In this document: piece after piece, positions 8,108-16,876 of the stretch | How positions within the stretch are numbered: the stretch's first letter is position 1 | How the letters are laid out: each line of letters starts with the position of its first letter | Assembly: GCA_017307355.1 (NCBI GenBank) | Contig: JAFKFG010000012.1 | Coordinates: 1 to 64,000 of the forward strand | DNA length: 64,000 nucleotides | Source: Alphaproteobacteria bacterium | GTDB lineage: Bacteria > Pseudomonadota > Alphaproteobacteria > Micropepsales > Micropepsaceae | Direction: 5' to 3' | Program-made: the position numbers and the translations under genes | The notes under the pieces: generated by a model | Told to the model about the DNA's origin: nothing | The model's input: only the letters and a program-made list of their open reading frames with translations | Databases searched by the model: none

Positions 8108-8230
8108 ATGACGAATGGGGAAATGGGCATGTTGGCTTTGATCGTCTGCGCTCTGGGGCTTTTCGGCGGCGCGCTGGCCTGGGCGAGTTGGCAGGAGTCG
8201 CGTCATCGCCGCAAAACCGGCCAGGGCTGA
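8108..8230 (+). CDS. Small membrane protein, 40 residues
   Basis: ATG at 8108 follows a GGGAGAA ribosome site and encodes 40 residues. One hydrophobic helix spans about residues 7-27 (MLALIVCALGLFGGALAWA) and ends in a basic cytoplasmic tail, ESRHRRKTGQG. I do not recognise a named family. Size, topology, ribosome site and the box at 8041-8054 suggest a genuine small protein of the low-oxygen regulon, perhaps an accessory of a respiratory complex; that function is a guess. Confidence 0.6.
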   Translation: MTNGEMGMLALIVCALGLFGGALAWASWQESRHRRKTGQG

Positions 8231-8261
8231 GCCCGCATCCAGGGCCGGGATTTGCAGGCAA

Positions 8262-8275
8262 TTGACCTGGATTAA
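8262..8275 (+). promoter_or_regulatory. Possible weak FNR-type box before the PepSY gene
   Basis: TTGACCTGGATTAA has both half sites with one mismatch each and lies 94 bases before the ATG at 8370. It is weaker and further from the start than the other boxes. It might bring the metal-efflux operon partly under oxygen control, or may be chance. Confidence 0.3.
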
Positions 8276-8369
8276 CCGGCCTTTGGCCATTTTCCCTGTC
8301 ATTGGGGGCTGCGGATGGATATGGCCTCTGTCAGGCTTCTGTCAGGTGATTTTTGCGAAGTCGGGTCCG

Positions 8370-8723
8370 ATGAAATGGCGCTTTGCATGTCTGATCGTCT
8401 GCGCATGGGCCCTGTCGGGTTCAGCGGGGGCTGCCGAATGGACAGCACAGTGCCATCTCAAAAGCGATTTTCGGGGCGCGATTGGCCAGGAAGGCGCGCG
8501 CGCGGCCGTCCGGCGCGGCGACGCGGCACCGTTCGAAAAAATCCTGAAAGAGGCCCGCCCCCGGATCCAGGGCGAGATCATGGGCCAGCTTCTGGAACAG
8601 CATCGCGGCGTCTGGTTGTATGAATTCCGCATCCTGGCGCCCGACGGCCATATCAAATATCTGCACTTTGACGCCCGCACGGGGCGTTACATGGAATTGA
8701 CGGCGGCCTCATGCGCGTCCTGA
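8370..8723 (+). CDS. Secreted PepSY-type protein of the two-component/efflux operon
   Basis: 117 residues from ATG at 8370. Residues 1-21 (MKWRFACLIVCAWALSGSAG) form a signal peptide. The C-terminal part has the PepSY-like pattern: acidic/hydrophobic helix, then WLYEFRILAPDGHIKYLHFDA and GRYMEL. It overlaps the response-regulator gene by 13 bases. Small periplasmic PepSY proteins often precede PhoPQ-like pairs and are thought to modulate the sensor. Two Cys residues (CHLKSD and the final CAS) could bind metal or form a disulfide. An earlier in-frame TTG at 8262 is rejected because the signal peptide starts at 8370. Confidence 0.75.
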   Translation: MKWRFACLIVCAWALSGSAGAAEWTAQCHLKSDFRGAIGQEGARAAVRRGDAAPFEKILKEARPRIQGEIMGQLLEQHRGVWLYEFRILAPDGHIKYLHFDARTGRYMELTAASCAS

Positions 8724-9379
8724 TCGTGGAGGACGATGAGCGGCTGGCGCGCAACCTGGTGGAAGCGTTGCAAGGTGCGGGCTTCGTCGCCGCGCATGAA
8801 CGCGAAGGCAAGGCGGCTTGGTTCAGAGGCGAGGTGGAAGAGTATGACGCGATCATCCTCGATCTGGGCCTGCCTGGCCTTGACGGCCTGACCATCCTCA
8901 GGCGCTGGCGCGAAGCCGGCGTGAAGGTGCCCGTTCTGGTGCTCACCGCGCGCGGCGACTGGGCCGACCGGGTGGTGGGGATCGAGGCGGGCGCCGACGA
9001 CTATCTTCCCAAGCCTTTTCAGATGGCGGAAGTGCTGGCGCGTTTGCGCGCCATCCTGCGCCGCACGGCGGGCCAGGCCGCGCCGGTCTGGACCGTGGGC
9101 GATATCGAGATCGATGCCAGCGCCAAGCAGGTCCGGGTGGCGGGCGCCCCCATCGATCTCACGCCGCATGAATATCGCCTGGTCAGCTATCTGGCGCACA
9201 AGGCGGGCCGGTCGGTCTCGCAGTCCGAGTTGCTGGATCATCTCTATGGCGACGATACCGCCTATACTACCAATTCCATCGAAGTGCTGGTCGGCCGGGT
9301 GCGGCGCAAGCTGGGCGCGGGCCGCATCGAAACCCGCCGGGGATATGGCTATGTCCTGACCGGAGGCGGCGCCGGATGA
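8711..9379 (+). CDS. OmpR/PhoP-family response regulator
   Basis: 222 residues: receiver domain with EDDE near residue 7, phospho-acceptor Asp51 in ILDLGLPG, Lys in LPKPFQM, then a winged-helix Trans_reg_C domain (LTPHEYRLVSYLAHKAG through SIEVLVGRVRRKLG). It overlaps the kinase gene by four bases (ATGA), so the pair is co-translated. Context predicts that it controls the efflux genes that follow, probably in response to metal or envelope stress. Confidence 0.92.
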   Translation: MRVLIVEDDERLARNLVEALQGAGFVAAHEREGKAAWFRGEVEEYDAIILDLGLPGLDGLTILRRWREAGVKVPVLVLTARGDWADRVVGIEAGADDYLPKPFQMAEVLARLRAILRRTAGQAAPVWTVGDIEIDASAKQVRVAGAPIDLTPHEYRLVSYLAHKAGRSVSQSELLDHLYGDDTAYTTNSIEVLVGRVRRKLGAGRIETRRGYGYVLTGGGAG

Positions 9380-10746
9380 CCCGTTCGCTCCGTCTCAGGT
9401 TGTTCGCCGCCGCCACGCTCTCCGTCGCCGTGGCGCTGCTGGTCGCCGGATTCACGCTGGTTCAATTATTCGAGCGTCACGTCACCCGCCATTACGACAC
9501 GGAACTGCAATCCTATCTGCGCCAGCTGATCGCGGCGGTGGAGATCGGCGATGACGGCCGGATCAGCCTCAACCGGCAATTGGAAGATGCCCGCTTCGGC
9601 GAACCCCTGAGCGGCCTTTACTGGCAGATCGAGGAAGACAAGACAGGGTTCGTGCTGGGGTCGCGTTCGCTTTGGGACGCGCATATTCCCTTGCCCAAGG
9701 ATGCACTGGCGCAGGGCGCGGTGGACAGTCATGTGCTGGCGGGGCCCAAGGGCGCGCCGGTGCGGGTTCAGGAGCGCATGGTGGTGTTCGATCAGCCGGG
9801 CGGCAGCCGGGCGCTGCGCATGGCGGTCGCCATGAACCTGTCCGAGATCGAGGCTGCGCGCCGGGCTTTCGCCGCGGATCTGTGGCCGTCGATCGCGGTC
9901 ATCGGCGGCCTGCTTTTGCTCGCGACCTGGTTCTATATCGGCATCGGCTTGCGTCCCCTGGATGCCATCCGCAAAAGTCTCAACGATGTGCGCACCGGCG
10001 CAGCCCGGCGGCTGGACGGCACGTTTCCATCCGAAGTGAAGCCGCTGGTGGATGAAGCCAATGCGCTGCTGGACGCGCAGGACGAATCCCTGGCCAAGGC
10101 GCGCGCGCGCGCGACCGATCTTGCCCATGGCCTCAAAACCCCGCTGAGCGTCCTGCAATCGGACGCCGAGCGGCTCAAGGCGCGGGGAGAGAATGAGATC
10201 GCGGACGAAATGGCCCGCCTGGCCCATCAGATGCGCCGCCATGTGCAACGCGAGCTGACGCGCGCGCGCGTCCGCGGCGTGGATGTGGCGCAATCGACGC
10301 CGCTTCTGCCGGTGATCGAGCGGCTGGTGGCGTCGTTGCGGCGGACACCGGCGGGCGAGCGCCTCGGTTGGAGCATCGATGTGCCCGAGAGTCTTTGCGT
10401 GGCGGCGGACAAGGAAGATTTGATCGAGCTTCTGGGCAATCTGCTCGACAATGCCTGCAAATGGGCAAGCGGCGCGGTGCGGGTCGAAGCGCATGCGTCG
10501 GACGGCAAGGTTTCCATCCAGGTCAGCGACGACGGAAAGGGCGTGCCGGAAGACGCGCTGGCAAGCCTGGCCGGTCGCGGCGTCCGCCTGGACCAGACAG
10601 TGCCGGGAACGGGCCTGGGGCTGGCCATCAGCCGCGACATCGCCGCCGCTCTTGGCGGCGGATTGCATCTGGCGAACTACCCCGGTGGAGGCTTCGCCGC
10701 CACCGTCGATCTTTTCCTGCAACCGAGAAGCCAACGTCATGCGTAA
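9376..10746 (+). CDS. Membrane sensor histidine kinase (PhoQ/CusS-like)
   Basis: 456 residues. TM1 at about 9-31, a periplasmic sensor of roughly 140 residues, TM2 at about 172-192, then HAMP, a DHp helix with phospho-acceptor His251 in DLAHGLKTPLSV, and HATPase_c with NLLDNACKWA, DDGKGVP and GTGLGLAIS. The last eight bases overlap the adaptor gene. The sensor domain has no evident His-rich metal motif, so the ligand is not readable from sequence; the gene order suggests a metal ion or the PepSY partner. Confidence 0.92.
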   Translation: MTRSLRLRLFAAATLSVAVALLVAGFTLVQLFERHVTRHYDTELQSYLRQLIAAVEIGDDGRISLNRQLEDARFGEPLSGLYWQIEEDKTGFVLGSRSLWDAHIPLPKDALAQGAVDSHVLAGPKGAPVRVQERMVVFDQPGGSRALRMAVAMNLSEIEAARRAFAADLWPSIAVIGGLLLLATWFYIGIGLRPLDAIRKSLNDVRTGAARRLDGTFPSEVKPLVDEANALLDAQDESLAKARARATDLAHGLKTPLSVLQSDAERLKARGENEIADEMARLAHQMRRHVQRELTRARVRGVDVAQSTPLLPVIERLVASLRRTPAGERLGWSIDVPESLCVAADKEDLIELLGNLLDNACKWASGAVRVEAHASDGKVSIQVSDDGKGVPEDALASLAGRGVRLDQTVPGTGLGLAISRDIAAALGGGLHLANYPGGGFAATVDLFLQPRSQRHA

Positions 10747-11782
10747 AGCCCTTCTTTGCCTTCTTGCTTGTTTTCCGGCGTGGTCGGCCGCGTCCGCGCG
10801 CGTGCTGGACGTGACGCCCGCGCAGATTGCGCGCCTGGGCATTCGCACGGTGCCGGTGCATGCCGCCGAAACCCAATCCACGGTCTCGGTCCTGGGGCGG
10901 GTGATGCCGGCGCCGGATTCGCGCATTCCGGTTGTGGCGCCCTTTGCCGGGGCGGTGGAGCGGTTGCTGAAGCTGGAAGGCGCGCGCGTGAAGAAGGGCG
11001 ATGCGCTGGCGGTGATCGTCAGCGCCGACATGCAATTCGCCCAGGCCAAGCTCAAGGGATTGGAAGCCCGTCATCAATCGGCCAAGGCCGCGGCGGCACG
11101 GGCCCGCTCGCTGGTCGATGAAGGCATCGCGCCGGCAAGCCGGGCGGAAGAAGCCGATGCGGAGGCCGCGTCGGTGGCGGCCGATTTGGCCGCATCGCGC
11201 CGCGCCATGGCCCAGGCTGCCGCCACGGGAAGCGGAAGCTATCAATTGCTGGCGCCGGCGGATGGCCGCATTTCGGCAATCTCCATTTCTGTGGGCGAAC
11301 AGGTCGCGGCCATGCAGCCGGCCCTGAATATCGACACCAAGGACGAGATGTGGATCGAAGGGCAGTTGCCGGCCAGCGCCATCGGGCGTGTGGCATCCGG
11401 CGACAGTGCGATGGTGGAGGAACTTCCCGGCGCGAGCGGCACGGTGATGGCGGCGGGCACCAGCATCGATCCGCGCAACCGCAGCGCCACGGTCCGCATC
11501 CGCTTGAACGCGGCGCCGGGCCTGGTGAGCGGCCAGACCGTGCGGCTGATCATTCAAAAGCGCGCGGAAGCGGGAAGCTTCAATGTCCCCCGCGCCGCCG
11601 TGGTGGAATTGAAAAATGGCCCCGCCGTGTTCGTGGCGCGCCCGAAGGGGTTCGAGCCCGTGCCCGTGAAGCTGCTGGCGCGTGGCCCCGACGAGGCGAC
11701 GGTGCGGGGCGGGCTGACGCCCAAGGATGCGGTCGCCGTCAGCGGTGTTGCCGAACTCAAAGCCGCCAGCTTGCAGGACTGA
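10739..11782 (+). CDS. RND efflux periplasmic adaptor (membrane fusion protein, CusB/CzcB type)
   Basis: 347 residues from ATG at 10739. The signal peptide ends near residue 21 (WSAASA). The core has a split lipoyl/barrel-sandwich motif (VVAPFAGAVERLLKLEGARVKKGD and YQLLAPADGRI) flanking an alpha-helical hairpin of about residues 97-160, followed by the beta-barrel domain. It lacks the N-terminal Met-rich CusB metal site. It should link the inner-membrane pump to the outer-membrane channel encoded downstream, three bases before the pump gene. Confidence 0.88.
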   Translation: MRKALLCLLACFPAWSAASARVLDVTPAQIARLGIRTVPVHAAETQSTVSVLGRVMPAPDSRIPVVAPFAGAVERLLKLEGARVKKGDALAVIVSADMQFAQAKLKGLEARHQSAKAAAARARSLVDEGIAPASRAEEADAEAASVAADLAASRRAMAQAAATGSGSYQLLAPADGRISAISISVGEQVAAMQPALNIDTKDEMWIEGQLPASAIGRVASGDSAMVEELPGASGTVMAAGTSIDPRNRSATVRIRLNAAPGLVSGQTVRLIIQKRAEAGSFNVPRAAVVELKNGPAVFVARPKGFEPVPVKLLARGPDEATVRGGLTPKDAVAVSGVAELKAASLQD

Positions 11783-11785
11783 TCG

Positions 11786-14700
11786 ATGCTACGCCGGCTT
11801 GTCGAATTCGCACTGAGTCAGCGCCTGCTGGTCCTGGTGCTGGCCTCCCTCCTGGCCGGGGCAGGGCTTTATGCTTTTTCCCGCCTGCCCATCGATGCTT
11901 ATCCCGACATCTCGACCACCCAGGTCAAGCTGATCCTCAAGGCGCCCGGCATGACCCCCGAAGAGGTGGAGCAGCGCGTCATCGCGCCCCTGGAGCTGGA
12001 GCTTCTGGGCATTCCGGATCAGGTCATTCTGCGCTCGACCGCCAAATACGCCATCGCCGACATCACCATCGACTTCAAGGACAGCGCCGACGTTTACTGG
12101 GCTCGCCAGCAGGTGGGCGAGCGATTGGCCGGCGCGATGGCCGAGTTGCCCGACACGGTCAGCGGCGGCCTGGCGCCCATCGCCACGCCTTTGTCCGAGA
12201 TCTTCATGTTCACTATCGAGGGCGGGTCGCTGAGCCTGGCGGAGCGGCGCACCCTGTTGGATTGGACGATACGGCCCGCCCTTCGCACCATACCGGGCGT
12301 TGCCGACGTCAACGCGTTGGGCGGCTATGTCGAAAGTTTCGAAGTGGTGCCGGACGATGCCGCGCTGCTGAGCGCGGGCCTGCGCGTGTCCGACATCAAG
12401 TCCGCCATCGAACAGGCCAACCGCAATGACGGCGCCGGACGGGTGGGCGAAGGCGAAGAGGCGCTGATCGTGCGAGCCGTGGGCGCGATCAAGACAGTGG
12501 AAGACCTTCGCCGGGTCATGGTCGCGGGCGGGAACGGCAAGGCCGTGCGCCTTGGCGATATTGCCCAGGTGCGCGTGGGCGCGCTAACCCGCTATGGCGC
12601 GGTCACGCAGGACGGCAAGGGTGAGACGGTAGAAGGCTTGGTCCTGGGCCTGCGTGGTGCGGACACGGGCGCGGTGGTGGCCGGGGTGCGCGCCAAGCTG
12701 GCGGAGCTGGAAGCCGACATGCCCAAAGGCGTCAAGCTTCACGCCTTCTATGATCGCGCGGACCTGATCAGCAAGGCGGTGTCGACGGTGCAGCATGCCT
12801 TGATCGAGGCCACCGTTCTGATCGTGATCCTGCTGCTGTTGTTTTTGGGAAATCTGCGTGCCGCCATCGTGGTGGCCCTGACCTTGCCCTTTGCCGCGAT
12901 CACGACATTCCTTCTGATGTCGATCTTCGGCCTTAGCGCCAATCTGATGAGTCTGGGTGGCCTCGCCATCGCCATCGGCATGCTGGTCGATGCCGCCGTG
13001 GTGGTGGTGGAAAACACCGTGGAAAGCCTGGCGCATCAGGGACCGGCAAGCCGGCTTCCCCGCTTGCATCTGGTCTACCGGGCGACCTCCGAAGTGGCGG
13101 TGCCGGTGGCGTCGGGGATCGTGATCATCTGCCTGGTGTTCCTGCCGCTTCTGTCCTTGCAGGGGCTGGAAGGAAAGCTTTTCGCGCCCGTGGCGTTGAC
13201 GATTGTTTTCGCCCTGTCCGGTTCGCTGCTGCTGTCGCTGACCTTGATACCGGTCATCGCCTCCTTGCTGCTGAAGAGCGGCGCGCATGGAGACGCCTGG
13301 CTGATGCGCAAGCTGACGCCGGCTTACGCGCACCTGTTGGGGAAGGCCCTGGCGAAGCCGCGCCGGATGTTCCTGGGCGTGGGCGCTGTCTTTGCGCTCG
13401 CTGCCCTGGCGTACATCCTGGTCGGCAAGACCTTCATGCCCACGATGGACGAAGGCTCCATCGTGGTCCAGCTGGCCAAGCTTCCCACCATCAATCTGGA
13501 ACGAACCGCGCAAGTGGATAAGGCCGTGCAGCAGGCGATCATGGCGCGGGTGCCGGATGTGGTGGAAGCCATCGCCCGCACCGGCACCGACGAGATCGGC
13601 CTGGATCCGATGGGGCTGAACGAAACCGATCTCTTCCTGATGCTGGCACCCCGGGAGAAATGGAAGGCGCCCAGCAAGGACGCCATGGTGGAGCAGATCC
13701 GCGAAGTGATGAAGGATTTTCCCGGCGTCGAATATACCTTCACCCAACCTATCGAAATGCGGACCTCCGAAATGCTCACCGGAAGCCGCGGCGATCTCGC
13801 CATCAAAGTGTTCGGGCCGGATCTGGCGGTGCTGGGTCGGCTGTCCGAAGAAATCCGCGCTGCGGTGTCAAAAGTCCCTGGCGCGACCGAAGTCTTCACT
13901 GTCGCCGATGACAAGGTGCGCTATCTTCAGACCGATATCGACCGCATGGCGGTGGGCGCGGCCGGGCTTTCGACCCAGACCCTGCAGGAGGAAATGCGCG
14001 CCAGGCTGGAAGGGTTGGGCGCGGGTATCGTCACCGACAATCAGCGGCGCATTCCCATCCTGATCCGTGGCGGCGACGATCTGCATACCAGGCCGGAATT
14101 GTTCGGCGATGTGGGCGTGGCCACCGAGAGCGGCGGGATCGTGCATATCGCCGATGTCGCGCGCATCACCCAGCCGGAAGGTCCGGTCCGCATCCAGCGG
14201 GAGAATGCCTCGCGCTTCGGCACCGTCCAGGCCAATGTTTCCGGGCGCGATCTCGTTGGCTTTGTCGAAGCCGCGCAGGCTGCCGTGGCGCAAACGATCA
14301 AGCTGCCCACCGGCTACAAGCTGGAATGGAGCGGGGAATTCCAGAACCAGCGCCGCGCCGCCCAGCGGCTGATGGTGGTGGTGCCTTTGGCGCTGGGGCT
14401 GATCTTCCTGGTGTTGTTCGCCACCTTGGGTTCGGTGCGCCAGTCGCTTCTCATCCTGGCCAACATTCCGCTCGCGCTGGTGGGCGGAATGCTGCTGCTT
14501 TGGGTGTCTGGAGAATATCTTTCGGTTCCAGCCTCGGTGGGTTTTATCGCGCTTCTGGGCATCGCCGTTCTCAACGGCCTGGTCCTGATCGTGTACTTCA
14601 ACCAGCTTCGCAGCCAGGGCATGCCCATCCATCAGGTGGTCTATGACGGCGCCCGGCGGCGGCTGCGTCCGGTCTTGATGACCGCCAGCATCGCGGCGCT

Positions 14701-14884
14701 GGGCCTGGTGCCGCTGCTGTTCGCCACCGGGCCGGGATCGGAGATTCAGAAGCCGTTGGCGATCGTGGTGATCGGAGGGCTGATCAGCTCCACCATCCTC
14801 ACATTATTTCTTTTGCCGATTCTGTTCGCCCGCTTCGGCGTTCCTCCGTCCGAAAGCGCCGCGCGAAAGGATGGTGTGGCATGA
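11786..14884 (+). CDS. Heavy-metal efflux RND pump (CzcA/CusA family)
   Basis: 1032 residues, the usual HME-RND length. It starts with RLPIDAYPDIST, typical of CzcA/CusA, and has twelve membrane spans in two halves with large periplasmic loops after TM1 and TM7. The TM4 signature is GMLVDAAVVVVEN: the acidic pair of CzcA (DFG..VDG) is reduced to one Asp, as in CusA. The porter region has QPIEMRTSEMLTG, closer to CzcA than to the CusA three-Met site. The substrate therefore cannot be settled between divalent (Co/Zn/Cd) and monovalent (Cu/Ag) metals. It is driven by proton import. Confidence 0.92.
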   Translation: MLRRLVEFALSQRLLVLVLASLLAGAGLYAFSRLPIDAYPDISTTQVKLILKAPGMTPEEVEQRVIAPLELELLGIPDQVILRSTAKYAIADITIDFKDSADVYWARQQVGERLAGAMAELPDTVSGGLAPIATPLSEIFMFTIEGGSLSLAERRTLLDWTIRPALRTIPGVADVNALGGYVESFEVVPDDAALLSAGLRVSDIKSAIEQANRNDGAGRVGEGEEALIVRAVGAIKTVEDLRRVMVAGGNGKAVRLGDIAQVRVGALTRYGAVTQDGKGETVEGLVLGLRGADTGAVVAGVRAKLAELEADMPKGVKLHAFYDRADLISKAVSTVQHALIEATVLIVILLLLFLGNLRAAIVVALTLPFAAITTFLLMSIFGLSANLMSLGGLAIAIGMLVDAAVVVVENTVESLAHQGPASRLPRLHLVYRATSEVAVPVASGIVIICLVFLPLLSLQGLEGKLFAPVALTIVFALSGSLLLSLTLIPVIASLLLKSGAHGDAWLMRKLTPAYAHLLGKALAKPRRMFLGVGAVFALAALAYILVGKTFMPTMDEGSIVVQLAKLPTINLERTAQVDKAVQQAIMARVPDVVEAIARTGTDEIGLDPMGLNETDLFLMLAPREKWKAPSKDAMVEQIREVMKDFPGVEYTFTQPIEMRTSEMLTGSRGDLAIKVFGPDLAVLGRLSEEIRAAVSKVPGATEVFTVADDKVRYLQTDIDRMAVGAAGLSTQTLQEEMRARLEGLGAGIVTDNQRRIPILIRGGDDLHTRPELFGDVGVATESGGIVHIADVARITQPEGPVRIQRENASRFGTVQANVSGRDLVGFVEAAQAAVAQTIKLPTGYKLEWSGEFQNQRRAAQRLMVVVPLALGLIFLVLFATLGSVRQSLLILANIPLALVGGMLLLWVSGEYLSVPASVGFIALLGIAVLNGLVLIVYFNQLRSQGMPIHQVVYDGARRRLRPVLMTASIAALGLVPLLFATGPGSEIQKPLAIVVIGGLISSTILTLFLLPILFARFGVPPSESAARKDGVA

Positions 14885-15186
14885 CCCGGATCAAGCTGAC
14901 CTTGGCCTGCCCCCAGGCGCTGGCGGAGCAGATGTCCGAATTTCTGCTGGATTGCGAACAGTTGAGGGGCGGTTTCACGGCCTGGCATGCCAATGGTCAT
15001 GGCGCGGATTTCGCCACCGCGTCCTTGCGCGAGCAGGTTCGCGGGTCGGTCCATGTTTTCCTGCTGACGGCGATTATCGATGAAGCAGGGTTGGCGGCGC
15101 TTTTGGCGTCGCTGCGGGCACAGTTTCGGGCGTCGCATATTCGCTATTGGACCGAGCCCGTGCTGGATTTCGGAGACCTGATGTAA
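14881..15186 (+). CDS. DUF3240-family protein of metal-efflux operon
   Basis: 101 residues, overlapping the pump gene by four bases. It resembles the DUF3240 family (LTLACPQALAEQMSEFLLDCEQLRGGFTAW as a ferredoxin-like beta-alpha start, split here by eye; later IRYWTEPVLDFGDL). Members occur next to CzcA pumps and have a PII-like fold. A role in sensing or regulating the pump is likely but undefined. It has no signal peptide. Confidence 0.75.
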   Translation: MTRIKLTLACPQALAEQMSEFLLDCEQLRGGFTAWHANGHGADFATASLREQVRGSVHVFLLTAIIDEAGLAALLASLRAQFRASHIRYWTEPVLDFGDLM

Positions 15187-16469
15187 TGCGGAAATTCCTG
15201 ATTTTGCCGTTGCTGACGGTGTTCGTTGCGGGGCCGGCGATGGCCGGCCAATCCGGCGGACAGGCCTCGCATGCCGAAAACATCCAATCGCCCAGCCTGT
15301 CCTTCATGCCGGCGCACGACATGGTGGACCGGCTGATGGACGAAGATCCCGGCGTTCAGCGTGCCCGTGCCCTGATGAAATCGGCGGAAGCCGAAGCCCG
15401 TGCCCGCGAAGTGGGGCCGCACGAATTCACCCTCCATGGCGAATATGTCTCCCGCGCCAGCAATATCGAAGGGCGCATGGATGAATGGATGGCCGGCGTC
15501 AGCCGCGGGATCCGCTTGCCCGGCAAAGCCGAAGCGGACGGCAAGATCGGCGCCTTCGGCGTGGCGGTGGCCGAGAATGGCCTGGGCGATTCCCGTCACC
15601 AGGCCGCGACCCTGCTCAAGAATCTGTGGCTGGCCTGGGTGACGGCGGAGGCCGATGCCGGACTGGCGGCCGCGCAAGTGAGCGACTACGAAAAAGAACT
15701 GCAGGCCATGGAACGGAGCCGGCAATTGGGCCAGGCCGCGGTGCTGCAGGTGGAGCAGGTGCAGGCGTCCCTTGCCACGGCGCGTGCCCAGGCGGCAAAG
15801 GCGTCGCAGGTCCGGCTCGACGCCCGCATGACCCTGGCGCGGAATTTTCCGGCTTTGGCATTGCCGGCCCAGCCGCCGGTGATACCGGAGCCCGCACCGC
15901 CGCCGGGTCTGTGGGAAGAGTGGCACGACGCGGTGTTGAACGACAATCATGAAGTCAAAATGGCGCGCAGCGAGGCCGATCGGCGCGAATGGCTTGCGCG
16001 GCGCGCGTCCCTGGACCGCTTCGCCGACCCCACGGTGGATTTGCGGACCTTCCAGGATCGGGCCGGCCATGAAACCGGCTTCGGCATCGGCTTCACCATG
16101 CCGATCGGCGGTTCGCTGCGCAGCGCGGTCGCCGATCAGGCATCGGCGGAAGCGTCCGCCGCCGCCGTCGCCGCGCGCAAGATACTGCGCGATGTCGAAG
16201 TCGCCGCGGATCGCGACGTCATTCAGGCGCAGCAGGGCCTGACGGCCTGGCAACAAAGTCAGGCCGCGGCGAAGGCCAGCGCACAACTCATGGTCCGGAT
16301 GCGGCGGGCCTATGCGCTGGGCGATCTGGGGCTGACGGAGCTGCTTCTGGCGGAGCGCCAGGATTTCGAGACACGGCAGACCGAATTGCAGGCCCGCAGC
16401 AACGCCCATGGCGCGGTCCTGCAATTGATGATCGACGCGCATCGCATCTGGTCCCTGGGCGACGATTAA
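15186..16469 (+). CDS. TolC-family outer-membrane efflux channel
   Basis: 427 residues from ATG at 15186, which shares a base with the preceding stop (TAATG). A signal peptide ends near residue 20 (AGPAMA). The two OEP repeats are rich in long Ala/Gln helices (for example ARAQAAKASQVRLDARMTLA). It completes the tripartite metal efflux system together with the adaptor and pump. It closes the seven-gene operon that starts at the PepSY gene. Confidence 0.9.
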   Translation: MRKFLILPLLTVFVAGPAMAGQSGGQASHAENIQSPSLSFMPAHDMVDRLMDEDPGVQRARALMKSAEAEARAREVGPHEFTLHGEYVSRASNIEGRMDEWMAGVSRGIRLPGKAEADGKIGAFGVAVAENGLGDSRHQAATLLKNLWLAWVTAEADAGLAAAQVSDYEKELQAMERSRQLGQAAVLQVEQVQASLATARAQAAKASQVRLDARMTLARNFPALALPAQPPVIPEPAPPPGLWEEWHDAVLNDNHEVKMARSEADRREWLARRASLDRFADPTVDLRTFQDRAGHETGFGIGFTMPIGGSLRSAVADQASAEASAAAVAARKILRDVEVAADRDVIQAQQGLTAWQQSQAAAKASAQLMVRMRRAYALGDLGLTELLLAERQDFETRQTELQARSNAHGAVLQLMIDAHRIWSLGDD

Positions 16470-16480
16470 ACGCGTGGCGC

Positions 16481-16510
16481 TTGACGGCCCACATTATCTC
16501 ATACTATGTA
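16481..16510 (+). promoter_or_regulatory. Promoter predicted for a leaderless padR transcript
   Basis: TTGACG (16481-16486), an 18-base spacer, then TATGTA (16505-16510). Transcription would start about six to seven bases later, at 16516-16517, exactly at the GTG start of the PadR gene. No ribosome site precedes that GTG. Confidence 0.5.
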
Positions 16511-16514
16511 TGAG
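16498..16514. promoter_or_regulatory. Perfect 7-3-7 palindrome, probable PadR operator
   Basis: CTCATAC-TAT-GTATGAG is a perfect inverted repeat that overlaps the predicted -10 element and ends two bases before the GTG start. PadR proteins are dimeric winged-helix repressors that bind such AT-rich palindromes in their own promoter. Confidence 0.65.
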
Positions 16515-16516
16515 TA

Positions 16517-16876
16517 GTGGTGGACACGGCGCCCCTGGGGCAATTCGAGCAACTCGTTCTGACGGCGATCCTGACCTTGGAGGAGAACGCCTATGGCGTC
16601 ACCATCCATGCGCGGATCGAAGAATTGGCGGCACCCCGCAAGATAAAGCTGGGCGCGGTCTATGCCACCTTGGATCGCCTGGAAGACAAGCGGCTGATCG
16701 CGTCCTGGCTTTCCGAACCCACCAAGGAAAGGGGCGGCCGGTCCCGCCGCCATTACCGTCTGGAAGAAGATGGGGAAGTCGCGTTGCGGGATTCCGCGCA
16801 AACCGCGCGCCGCATCTATGAAACCATCGCCGCGCGCTTCGGAGGTCTGGCATGGAAGTTCGTTCCCCAGAGCTGA
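16517..16876 (+). CDS. PadR-family transcriptional regulator
   Basis: 119 residues from GTG at 16517. The winged-helix core reads LGQFEQLVLTAILTLEENAYG, then IKLGAVYATLDRLEDKRLI and RRHYRLEEDGEVAL, typical of PadR s1 proteins. No C-terminal extended dimer domain beyond one helix. The gene overlaps the next by 25 bases, so it should regulate the membrane protein that follows. The start lies directly after the palindrome, with no leader. Confidence 0.9.
   Translation: MVDTAPLGQFEQLVLTAILTLEENAYGVTIHARIEELAAPRKIKLGAVYATLDRLEDKRLIASWLSEPTKERGGRSRRHYRLEEDGEVALRDSAQTARRIYETIAARFGGLAWKFVPQS

Noticed and set aside
8262..8369. TTG start for the PepSY protein
   Set aside because: The extension is not homologous to anything I know, and a standard signal peptide begins at ATG 8370.
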